Shown: piece after piece, positions 10,826 through 22,000 of the stretch
Layout of the letters: each line of letters starts with the position of its first letter
Numbering within the stretch: position 1 is the first letter of the stretch
Assembly: GCF_021352225.1 (NCBI RefSeq)
Contig: NZ_JAAUVI010000004.1
Coordinates: 310,001 to 374,000, forward strand
DNA length: 64,000 nucleotides
From: Methylobacterium sp. C25
GTDB lineage: Bacteria; Pseudomonadota; Alphaproteobacteria; Rhizobiales; Beijerinckiaceae
Direction: 5' to 3'
The notes under the pieces: generated by a model
What the model saw: the letters and a program-made list of their open reading frames with translations, nothing else
What the model was told of the DNA's origin: nothing
The model's database searches: none
Program-made: the position numbers and the translations under genes

Positions 10826-12966
10826 GCCCCATTCCGAACTCGCTGCCCGGCGAGCTCCCGCTGACGGCACTGCGCGAGGATCTGCGGATCGAGCGCGGCG
10901 GCGTGCCGGGCGATGGCGGTCCGGCGCCCTGGCTGCTCTACGATCCGCTGGCGCACCGCTATTTCGAGATCGACGAGACCGGACTTGCGTTGCTGCGTGC
11001 CTGGCGCGCGGGCGCGGCGCCCGCCGATGTCGCGGCGGCGGCCGGCGATCGGATCGGTCGCGAGGTCGCCCTCTCCGAGGTCGCGAGCTTCCGGGGATTC
11101 TGCGAGCTCAATGGCCTCGTCGCGCATCGCGGCGGCTGGCAAGGGCTCGCTTGGCAGGTTGCGGCGCGCAAGCACGGGATCGGCGCCTGGCTGCTGCACA
11201 ATTACCTGTTCATCCGCATCCCGCTCGTGCGGCCTCAGGCCTTCCTCGACCGGACCCTGCCGCTGGCGCGCCGCCTCGCGGACCGGCGCAGCTTGGTCGC
11301 CATCGCGCTCGCCGGGTTGCTCGGCCTCTACCTCGCCGCGCAGCAATGGGACGCCTTCACCGCGACCTTCCTCGAATTCCTGACGCCCGAGGGCATGGCC
11401 GGCTATCTCGCCGCGCTCGTCGTGATTAAGCTGCTGCACGAACTCGGCCACGCCTATGTCGCCACCCATTTCGGCTGCCGGGTGCCGAGTATGGGCGTCG
11501 CCTTCATGGTGATGGTGCCGGTCCTCTATACCGACACTACTGATGCCTGGCGTCTCACCGACCGCCGCAAGCGTGTGGCGATCGACGTGGCTGGCGTCGC
11601 GGTGGAGCTCGCCGTTGCTGCGTTGGCGACGCTCGCCTGGTCGTTCCTGCCTGAAGGCACGCCCCGATCGATCGCCTTTTTCCTGGCGACGACGAGCTGG
11701 GTGATGAGCGTCGCGATCAATCTCAGCCCGCTGATGCGCTTCGACGGCTACTACATCGCCGCCGACCTTTTCGGTGTTCCGAACCTGCAGCCGCGCGCCT
11801 TCGCCCTGACGAGCTGGGCCCTGCGCGAGACGCTGTTCGGTCTCGGCGACTCCTGCCCCGAATCCTGGAGCCGGCGGCGGCGCATGGCGGTGATCGGCTA
11901 CGGGATCGCGGTCTGGATCTACCGGCTCGTGCTGTTCACCGGCATCGCCGTGATGGTCTACACCATGGCGTTCAAGCTGCTCGGCCTGCTGCTCTTCGCC
12001 GTCGAGATCGGCGTCTTCGTGATCCGCCCGGTCGTCCGGGAGATCGCGTTCTGGTGGGGCAACCGCGAGCGGATTCCCGCGAACGGGCGGGTGCGCCTGA
12101 CGGCGGCGGCCCTGGCCATCGGCGTCCTGCTGCTGCTCCTGCCGATCTCCGGCCGCGTCGAGATCCCGGCCATCGCCGAGCCCGAGCGCACGGAGCGGCT
12201 GACCGCCGTGGCTCCGGCGCGGGTCGAATCCGTCGAGGTCGAGCCGGGCGCTTCGGTGAGCGCGGGCCAAGTGCTGATCCGCCTCTCCTCGCCGCGTCTT
12301 GACCACGAGCTGAACGCCGCCCGCATCCGCCTCGCCCTCGTCGAGATGAAGCGTGACCGCCGCGCCGCTGACGCGCAGGAGCGGGCCGGCGGCCTCGTCC
12401 TCGACGGCGAGCAGGGCGCGCGCCGCGAGGCCGTGCAGGGGCTCGAGCTGCGCCACGACGAACTCGTGATCCGCGCGCCCTTCGACGGCATCGTCGCCGA
12501 GATCGAGCCCGACCTGCAGCCCGGCCGCTGGGTCGGCAGGGGTGAGGAGCTGGGCACGCTCGTCTCGAACGGCCGCCGGCAGGTGCGTGGCCTGGTGCCC
12601 GAGGACGCCATGGCCCGGCTCTATCCCGGCGCCATGGGCACCTTCGTGCCCGACGACCTCACCACCGGTTCGATCCCGGTCAATGTCACCTCGGTCTCGA
12701 AGGCGGCCGTCGCGACGGTGGAGATCCCGGCTCTATCCTCGCTGCTCGGCGGCCCCGTCTCGGTGCGCGAGGAGAAGGGCGTCGGTCCGGTGCCGGTCGA
12801 GGCGCAGTACGCCGTCGTCCTCAACCGGCCCGACGACGAACTGCGCCTGTCCGGCACACCCGAGGTGGTGCGCGGGGTCGTCAGCGTGTCCGGTCATCGT
12901 GAGAGCATGGCCGCCCGCGCGCTGCGCCGGGTCGCAGCCGTGCTTGTGCGCGAGAGCGGTTTCTAG
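10822..12966 (+). CDS. PqqD-like / M50 zinc metalloprotease / HlyD-like fusion
   Basis: A 714-residue three-part membrane protein. Residues ~28-100 look like a PqqD-type winged helix (WLLYDPLAHRYFEIDETGLALLRAWRAGAAPADVAAAAG), the fold used as a RiPP leader-recognition element. The centre is a site-2-type M50 protease: the zinc motif HELGH near residue 206 in VVIKLLHELGHAYVATHFG, and the distal ligand motif NLSPLMRFDGYY near residue 300, both within hydrophobic spans. After a last span near residue 430 comes an HlyD-like part with lipoyl halves (RVESVEVEPGASVSAGQVLIRLSSP; LVIRAPFDGIVAEIEPDLQPGRWVG). All key zinc ligands are present, so it may be catalytic. It overlaps the upstream gene by four bases and precedes the giant repeat protein. 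I infer that it recognises and processes or threads that protein. Confidence 0.85.
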   Translation: MSPIPNSLPGELPLTALREDLRIERGGVPGDGGPAPWLLYDPLAHRYFEIDETGLALLRAWRAGAAPADVAAAAGDRIGREVALSEVASFRGFCELNGLVAHRGGWQGLAWQVAARKHGIGAWLLHNYLFIRIPLVRPQAFLDRTLPLARRLADRRSLVAIALAGLLGLYLAAQQWDAFTATFLEFLTPEGMAGYLAALVVIKLLHELGHAYVATHFGCRVPSMGVAFMVMVPVLYTDTTDAWRLTDRRKRVAIDVAGVAVELAVAALATLAWSFLPEGTPRSIAFFLATTSWVMSVAINLSPLMRFDGYYIAADLFGVPNLQPRAFALTSWALRETLFGLGDSCPESWSRRRRMAVIGYGIAVWIYRLVLFTGIAVMVYTMAFKLLGLLLFAVEIGVFVIRPVVREIAFWWGNRERIPANGRVRLTAAALAIGVLLLLLPISGRVEIPAIAEPERTERLTAVAPARVESVEVEPGASVSAGQVLIRLSSPRLDHELNAARIRLALVEMKRDRRAADAQERAGGLVLDGEQGARREAVQGLELRHDELVIRAPFDGIVAEIEPDLQPGRWVGRGEELGTLVSNGRRQVRGLVPEDAMARLYPGAMGTFVPDDLTTGSIPVNVTSVSKAAVATVEIPALSSLLGGPVSVREEKGVGPVPVEAQYAVVLNRPDDELRLSGTPEVVRGVVSVSGHRESMAARALRRVAAVLVRESGF

Positions 12967-13055
12967 GGCGCCGTCCCACCCTTCCTTAACCATGCGCACA
13001 TAGCCTCGGCCGGAGGGTGCGTTCGCTGCGCTCTGGCTGGGAAATGGGCGTCACG

Positions 13056-16000
13056 ATGTTCGAGCGCTTCCGCAAAGGATCGCGTCACGGTTCGGAGCCG
13101 CGCGCTTCGATCGGGCCGATGCCTGCGCCGGCCATCCGTGCGCTGGAACCGCGCTTCGTGTTCGACGGCGCGGCTGCGCCGGCCGCCGCCCAGGCACAGT
13201 CCGATGCCGCCGCGCAGTCTCATTCCGACGCGGCCGAGAAGACGGCCGACACCTCTCACGCCGACGCCGCCGACAAGTCGAGCGCGGCTCCCGCCGCTGC
13301 CAGTCCGGCCTCGGAGACCGCGTCCACCAATGGCCGCCACGAGATCGTGGTGATCGATAAGAGCGTTGCCGATTGGCAGACCTTGCTCGCGGGCGTGCCG
13401 TCATCGGCCGAAGTCATTCTGATCGATCCCGGCACGGATGGGTTCGATAAACTTGCCGACGCGCTGCAGGGGCGCAGCGACATCGATGCGATCCACATCC
13501 TCTCGCATGGTTCGGCGGGTGATCTGCATCTGGGATCGGCCGAACTGACCGCAGAGTCGATCCAGGGTCGCTACGCCGCCGATCTCGCCATCATCGGCAG
13601 GGCCCTCACTGCCACCGGCGACATCCTGATTTACGGCTGCGACTTCGCCGCCGGCGAGACTGGCGCGCGGGCGGCCGATCTCCTCGCACAGGCGACGGGC
13701 GCCGACGTCGCGGCCTCGGACGACGCCACCGGCGACACGGCGCTCGGCGGCGACTGGGACCTCGAGGTGCATGACGGCTCGATCGAGACCGGCATCGTCA
13801 TCAGTGATGCCGCCCAGCACGAGTGGCACCACCTGCTCGCTCCCGTCACGATCTCCATCAATGGCGATCCGACCGTAAAGGATGCCAACGGCAACGCGAT
13901 CAGCACGGGGCGCGCTTCAGGCGGCTTCACGTATTATGACGTGAACAGCGGTGTCGTGAACGCGACCGCCCTCTGGCAGAACGTCGGCACCGCCGACGGT
14001 GTGGCCGTCGATCTGCGGGCCACCGTGATCAGCCGCGGGGAGAGCGACGACGCCGTCTCTTTCGCCAGCGCAAACAACAATGCGGTGGTGCTCGTTCGTT
14101 CGACCACGGCGAGCAACGGCACGGCGAACAATGCCGCTCAGATCGTCATCAAATGGGAAGTCGTCCGCCACAGCGACGGACAGGCCGTCTCGGCCGACAT
14201 CAACTTTCGGATCGGCGACATCGACGGCATCGGTAGCCAGCCGAATACCCGCGAGAGCGTGACGCCTTCGCAGTTTGGCCTCGTCTCCTACACCCTGGCG
14301 TCCACGACGGATCTCAGGGTCGATACGTCGAACGACCGCGTGCGCGTCTCCGGCACGGAAAACGAGAACACCGCCAACCCCTCCGCCTCTCCGGATTCCC
14401 AGTCGAACGTGCAGTTCAACTGGAATGGCGTGACGTCCTGGGTGGTCACCTACGACCTCGCCGCCAACAGCGTCACCGGCGGCGCCGCCTTCCAGCATGA
14501 CGGCCACCAGGCGATGGTGATCACCAACCCCGTCACCAAGCTGGTCCCAAAGGTCGATCTCGACGCCGATGATTCCAGCGGCGCGACGGGCTACGATTAC
14601 AAGGCGACCTATACGGAGAAGGGGAGCGCAGCGACGATCACGGATACCGATCCGTTGATCAGCAATTCGGCTGCCACGGTGCAGAGCGCGACGATCGTCC
14701 TCACGAACGCGCAAGCGGGTGACCGGCTCAACATCGGCACGTTGCCGGGCGGCCTCACCGCCTCATCGACAACGGGCTCGGGCACGATCACCGTGACCAT
14801 CACGGGCGATGCCAGCCCCGCAACCTATCAGGCTGCGATGCGAGCCATCACGTTCGACAGCACGAGCAGCGATCCGAACACGGTCGATCGCATCATCAAG
14901 ACGCACGTCACGAGCGACAACGTGGAGGGCACGTCCTCCACCACGACCGTAACAGTCGTCGCGGTCGACGACCCGCCGGTGAATACTGTGCCCGTGGCCC
15001 AGACCACCAACGAGGATACCAGCCTCGTTTTCTCTGCCGCAAACGGCACTGCGATCACAATCGATGACGTCGATGCCCGAGGCGGCAGCCTGACGACGAC
15101 GCTGAGCGTGCTCCATGGCGTCATCAGCCTTGGTTCGACGGCTGGCGTCTCGGTGACTGGCAACGGCACGGGAACGGTCACGGTGACTGGTACGATCGCC
15201 GCGATCAACGCCGCGTTGAATGGCACCACCTACACCCCGGCTACCGATTACAACGGCGCCGACACGCTGACGGTCAGCACGACCGACAACGGCAATACCG
15301 GCACGGGCGGCGCGAAGAGCGATACCGACACGGTGGCGATCAGCGTGACGCCGGTGAACGATGCGCCCGTGAATGGGCTTCCGGCTCCGCAGACGGTGAA
15401 CGAGGACACGGATCTCGTCTTCTCGGCCGGCAACGGCAACCGGATCTCGGTCTCCGACGTCGATGCCGGCGCCAGCGACGTGAGCACGACGGTGAGCGTG
15501 CTGCACGGCAGCCTGACGCTGGGCACGACGAGCGGCCTGACGACGGTATCTGGCGACGGCAGCGGCACGGTGGTGCTCACGGGATCGCTGAGCGCGATCA
15601 ACTCGGCGCTGAACGGCCTGCGCTACCGGGGCAATGCCGATTACAACGGCGCGGACACGCTCACGATCGTCACCAACGACAACGGCAATAGCGGCACGGG
15701 CGGTGCGAAGAGCGATACCGATACGCTCGCCATCACCGTTACCGCGGTGAACGATGCTCCAATCAACACCGTACCATCGGCCCAGACGGTCGATGAGGAT
15801 ACCGACCTCGTCCTGTCGTCCGCCAACGGCAATGCCGTGACCGTCTCCGACATCGATGCCGGTGGCGGCAACCTGTCCACGACGCTCAGCGTCCAGCACG
15901 GCACGCTGACGCTCGGGGGGAGCAGCAACGTCACGGTCTCGGGCAACGGCACGGGCTCCGTCACCCTCACCGGCACGATCGCCGATATCAATGCGGCCCT

Positions 16001-19000
16001 GAACGGCACGGTTTATCGGGGCGTGCCGGACTACAACGGCGCCGACACGCTGACGGTCAGTACGACCGACAACGGCAATGCCGGCACGGGCGGCGCGAAG
16101 AGCGATACCGATACGGTGGCGATCAGCGTGACGCCGGTGAACGATGCGCCCGTGAATGGGCTTCCGGCTCCGCAGACGGTCGACGAGAACACCGATCTCG
16201 TGTTCTCGACTGCGAACGGCAACGTCGTCGCCGTCTCCGACGTCGATGCCGGTACCGGCAATCTGTCGACGACGCTCAGCGTCCAGCACGGCACGCTGAC
16301 GCTCGGAGGGACTGCCAACGTCACCGTCTCGGGCGACGGCATGGGCTCCGTCACACTGACGGGCAAGGTCGCCGACATCAATGCGGCCCTGAACGGCACC
16401 GTCTATCGCGCCGACGCGAACTACAACGGCGCGGACACGCTCACGATCGTAACTGACGACAACGGCAATACCGGCGCTGGTGGCGCGAAGAGCGATACCG
16501 ATACGCTCGCCATCACCGTCATCCCGGTGAACGACCCGCCGGCCAACACCGTGCCCGGCCCGACCCAGGCTCTCGATGAGGATACGTCACTGGTCTTCTC
16601 GGCGGCCGGTGGCAACGGCATCAGCGTGTCGGATCCGGACGATGGCACCCTCACCGTCACGCTGAGCTCGGCCCAGGGCGTCCTCACGCTGTCGCGGATG
16701 ACAGGGCTCACCTTCCTGCAAGGCGACGGTACGCGCGACGGGACACTGCAATTCTCCGGCACCATCGCCGACATCAACGCCGCCCTCGAAGGCCTTCGCT
16801 TCGATCCGAACGCCGACGTCAACGGAGCTGCGCAGATCGCGCTCTCGACGCAGGACGCGCAGGGCGCGACCGCATCCAGCACGATCGCGCTGAGCATCGC
16901 GCCGGTGGCCGATATCGTGCCCGATTCCGTGGCCACCGACGAGGACACGGCGATCACCTTCAACGCCCTCACGGGCACGAACGGTGCCTCTGCGGACTCG
17001 TTCGAGAGCCCGGCGGCTTACGTTTCATCGGTGACCCAGGGCACGCATGGCAGCGTCAGCTTCCTCGCCGACGGCACGATGACCTACACGCCGGTCACGG
17101 ATTTCAACGGCACCGACAGCTTCACCTACACGGTGACCTCGGGTGGTACGACCGAGACGGCGATCGTCACCGTCACCGTCCGACCGGTGAATGACGCCCC
17201 GGTTCTCGACCTCTCGGCATCGGGCTCCGGCACCGGCTACGCCACGGGCTACACCGAGCGTGCGCCGGGCGTGGCGGTCGTCGGGGGCGACGTCTCCGTC
17301 ACGGATATCGACAGCGCGAACATGACCTCGGCCAAGGTCGTGATCACCAATGGCAGCGCCGGCGATACGCTGGCGATCGAGGGCTCACTGCCGGCCGGCA
17401 TCTCCGCGAGTTTCGATCCCGCGACCTACACGCTGACCCTGACGGGCTCGGCGACCAAGACCGATTACCAGGCCATACTTCAGCAGGTTCGGTTCTCGTC
17501 GGACAACCACGATCCCTCGACCGTCACTCGCACCATCGCCGTGACGGTCAACGATGGTGGGCTCGATTCGAATGCGGCCGCGACCACGGTCACCTTCGCC
17601 GCTGTGAACGACCCGCCGGTGAACGGCGTGCCGGCTGGCCAGAGCCTCGCCGAGGACACACCGCTCGTCTTCTCGGCGGCACGCGGCAATGGCATCACGA
17701 TCGCCGACGTGGATGCACGGGGCGGCAGCCTGTCGACGGTGCTGAGTGTCGGGCATGGAACGCTGACGCTTGGCTCGCGCACGGGGGTGACTATCTCGAA
17801 CGACGGCACCAGTTCGGTGACGCTGACCGGCACCCTCGCCGCGATCAACGCCGCGCTCGATGGTACGACCTACCGGCCCGATCCGGATTATAACGGGTCG
17901 GACAGCCTGACCGTTCTCACCAACGACAACGGCAATACCGGCGCTGGTGGCCCGCAGACCGATACCGATACGATCGCGCTGACCATCGCACCCGCAAACG
18001 ACGCGCCGCGGGCCGGCGCCCTCCCCGCGCTCGGCTCACTCGACGGCGATATCGTCGGCGGCACCGATCTCGGTCGGTACTTCAGCGATGTCGACGGAGA
18101 CGTGCTGCGCTTCAGCGCTGCCGGCCTGCCGCAGGGGCTCGCCATCGATCCGGTCAGCGGCCTCGTCAGCGGCAGGATCGACCGCTCCGCCTCACAGGGT
18201 GGCAACAGCGGCGACTATACGGTGACGATCACGGCCGATGACGGCCAAGGCGGCCTGACGAGCCGTAGCTTCACATGGCGTGTGGTCGATCCCGCGCCGA
18301 CCGCCCGCAACGACGAGGTGATCACCGCCGCCGCGACACCGGTCTCCGGCTCCGTGTTCGCCGATAACGGCAATGGCCCCGACAGCGACCCTGACGGGGA
18401 TCCGCTCTCGATCGCTGCCGTGAACGGATCGGCGGCCGATGTCGGCCGCCCGGTCACCGGATCAGCCGGAGGCCGCTTCACCGTTCTCGCCGATGGCAGC
18501 TATCGCTTCGATCCGGGCAGCGACTTCGCCGATCTCGCTACGGGCCAGACCCGCACGACACGGATCACCTACATGGCCACTGATGGTGAAGGCCGGGTCT
18601 CAGAAGCCAGCTTCACAGTCACGGTGACCGGCAGCATCGTCGCTCCGCCCGTGCTCGCCCCGACCGACGGCGCCGCGCGTGACGGCGATGCCGTGGACCT
18701 TCCGCTCGGAAGCCTCTTCCCGAATCCCGACGACACGACGCTGACCTATGGCGCCACCGGCCTGCCGCCGGGCCTATCGATCGACCCGGCAACCGGCGTC
18801 GTGACAGGCACGATCGACCATGCGGCTTCGGGGGCAGACGGCCGCACGGACTACCGGATCACGATCACCGCCACCGATCCGCAGGGCGCGACCGAGACGC
18901 GCGACTTCACCTATCGGGTCACGAACCCGGCGCCGAACGCCGTGGACGATGCTGCGGCGACGACCGAGAACATGCCGGTCACCATCGACGCACTCGCCAA

Positions 19001-22000
19001 CGACAACAATCTCGACGGCGATCCGCTCGTCATCGTTGAGAGCGGTGACGCCGCACCGCGTGCCGGTCATGGCCAGGTGAGCGTCGTCGGCGGCCGGTTG
19101 GTTTACACGCCGAACGCGAATTTCAACGGCATCGACACCATCACCTACTCCATCTCCGACGGGAACGGCGGCATCAGTACGGCCTCGGTCTCGGTCACCG
19201 TCACGCCGGTGAACCAGGCTCCGGATGCCGACACGCTGCCCGACCTTTATGGCCGCGACGGTGACGCCGTGAGCTACGACGTCTCGAGCCGATTCCACGA
19301 TCCCGACACGGACCCCACGGTCGTCCAGGCGCCGAGCGGCGATCGTCTGAGCTTCACCGCGACTGGTCTGCCGCCGGGACTCGCCATCGATCCCGCCACC
19401 GGTGTGATCACGGGCACACTGCCGAACGATCCCGCGCCGGTCTCGCACTACACCGTCACCGTGACGGCGACCGACGCGGCGGGAGCCAGTGTCTCGTGCA
19501 GTTTCGGCTGGACGGTGAGCGACACTGCGCCGCTCGCTACGCCGGACACGAGCACGATACCGGCCGGCTCCCCGGTGATCATTCCGGTCACGTCGAACGA
19601 CGCCGACCCGAGCAGCACCGGTGTCCATCTCGTGGACGAGCCCGGCGCGGCGAGCGCCGGCCATGGCAGCGTCTCGGTCGATCCAGCGACGGGGCTTCTC
19701 ACCTACGTGCCGGTGTCCGGCTTCTCAGGGCGCGACACCATCGTATACACGATCGAGAACGCCAACGGCGACCGCGCCACGGGTATCCTCACCGTCACCG
19801 TCACGCCCGTGAACCAGCGGCCGACGGCGCCGGACACGCTCTCCGGCCGCAATGGCGTCGACGGCCAGAACGTGACCGTGCCGCTCGGCAACCTGATCAT
19901 CGATCCCGATGGCGATCCCCTCACCTACTCGGCCAGCGGCTTGCCGCCGGGCCTTGGGATCGATCCGGCAACGGGCAGGATCACCGGGACGATCGACCAT
20001 GCCGCCTCCGGTCCGAGCGGCAGCGCCACCTATGTGGTGACGCTGACCGCCACCGATCCGAGCGGCCTCGCGGTCTCGCGCAGCCTCTCTTGGACGGTGA
20101 CCAATCCGGTGCCCGTGGCGGCGGATGACGCCATTGCCACGGCGGAGGACACTCCGGTCGACATCGACGTCACCTCCAACGACCACGATCCGGACGGCGA
20201 CCCGCTCTCGGTGGTGGCTGGCTCGGCCGTCGCCGCCCACGGAACGGTCACGATCAATACCGATGGCACCCTGCACTACGTGCCGGGCCACGATTTCAAT
20301 GGCAGTGATCGCATCGTCTACACGATCACTGACGGCAATGGCGGCTTCGCCACGGCCTCGGTGACGGTCACCGTGACCCCGGTCAATGACGCGCCCGTGT
20401 TGGATGCCGGCTCACCCGCCCTCGCGAACCACGCGGCGAACGATGCGCAGATTGTCTCGATCCCGGCCGGAAGCGCCTTTTACGACATCGATCGCGGCGA
20501 CCGGCTGACTTTCGGCGCGACGGGGCTGCCGCCTGGCCTGTCGATCGACCCGGCGACGGGATTGATCTCGGGCACGCTCGCCTCCGATGCCTCGACCCGC
20601 GTTCCAGGCGGCGTCTACACGATCACCTTGACCGGCACGGACCTCGCCGGAGCCTCTGCGACGGCGCAGTTGACCCTCACCGTGGCGAACCCGTCTCCAA
20701 TCGCCGTCGACGACGTGTTGACGACGGCCGAGGACACGCCGCTCACCGGCACCGTGCTGGCCAACGATCACGACCCAGATGGCGACGTGCTGCACGTCGA
20801 GCCGGTGACCGGGCCGGCCCATGGCCATCTCGACCTTCGTCCGGATGGGACCTTCACCTATACGCCTGATGTGGATTTCCGCGGCGCGGATTCCTTCACC
20901 TACGCGCTGGTCGATTCCGATGGTGGCCGTGCGGTCGCCACCGTGCATCTCACCGTGACCCCGGTGAACGACGCGCCTGTTGCCGCGGCCGACCCACTGA
21001 GCATGCCGGCGAACACCGTCGGCACCGGCCGGATCGTCGCGAGCGATCGCGACGACGATCCGTTGAGCTTCCGCCTCACGGACGGGCCCACCAACGGCAC
21101 TGTCACGCTCGCGGCCGATGGGCGATACGCATACACGCCATATGCGACCTATAGCGGTCCCGACCGCTTCACGGTCGAGGTCAGCGACGGCCATGGCGGC
21201 CTCGCTCTCGCGACCGTCGAGGTCACGGTGACGCCGAACCCGATCCAGGTGCCGCCGACCGTCATCATGCCCGGCCTGGTTCCGCTGCCGGCCACGGAAC
21301 GCCCCGCCGCCCCGCCGGTTCAGCCGCCGGCCTCGTCGATCGCCGCCGAGGGCATCGTGCTTCCCGCGGTGGCTGGGATCGAGTCGCTGCAATCGATCGG
21401 CGACGTCGTGCTCGCGGACGGTGCCGTGGTCGCAGCGGTCAACGGCGTCGCCCACCTCCATGGCACCGTGATCCAGCTCGATCATCCGGTCATGTTGGAG
21501 GAGGGTCAGCGGATCGCGCGGATGGCCTGGGAGCGCTTCGATCGCATGCCGATCGACGACACCACCTGGTTCTCGCCGCGGCCCTATCTCGGCCGCTCGC
21601 TCGGCGTCTCGCTGGCGGCGGAAGAATTCGGCTTCGGCACGAGCGACCTCATGGTCGAGGCGATCCGGCGCCCGGACACGCTCTCGATCAACCTGCACGG
21701 CTACGCCGCGCGCCTCGATTCCGTTGCCGAGGTGAGGCTGCTCGGCCTCGATGGCGCGCCCCCGCCCCGTTGGATCGAGGGCGACGGCCTGGGCGGCTTC
21801 TGGGGACGTCCGCCGGCCGGAACGGGCATCGTCCGGTTCGAGCTGGAAATCGTGTTGCAGGACGGTCGCATCGTGCGCCGGGCGCTCAGCGTGGACGCCG
21901 AGACCGGCGAGATCCGCGCGCTTCCCAAGGCCGTACCGGCCGGCGAGCCGAAGCCGGCGACCAAGCGTGATCCGGAGCCGATCCAGCGGGCCGAAGTGCC

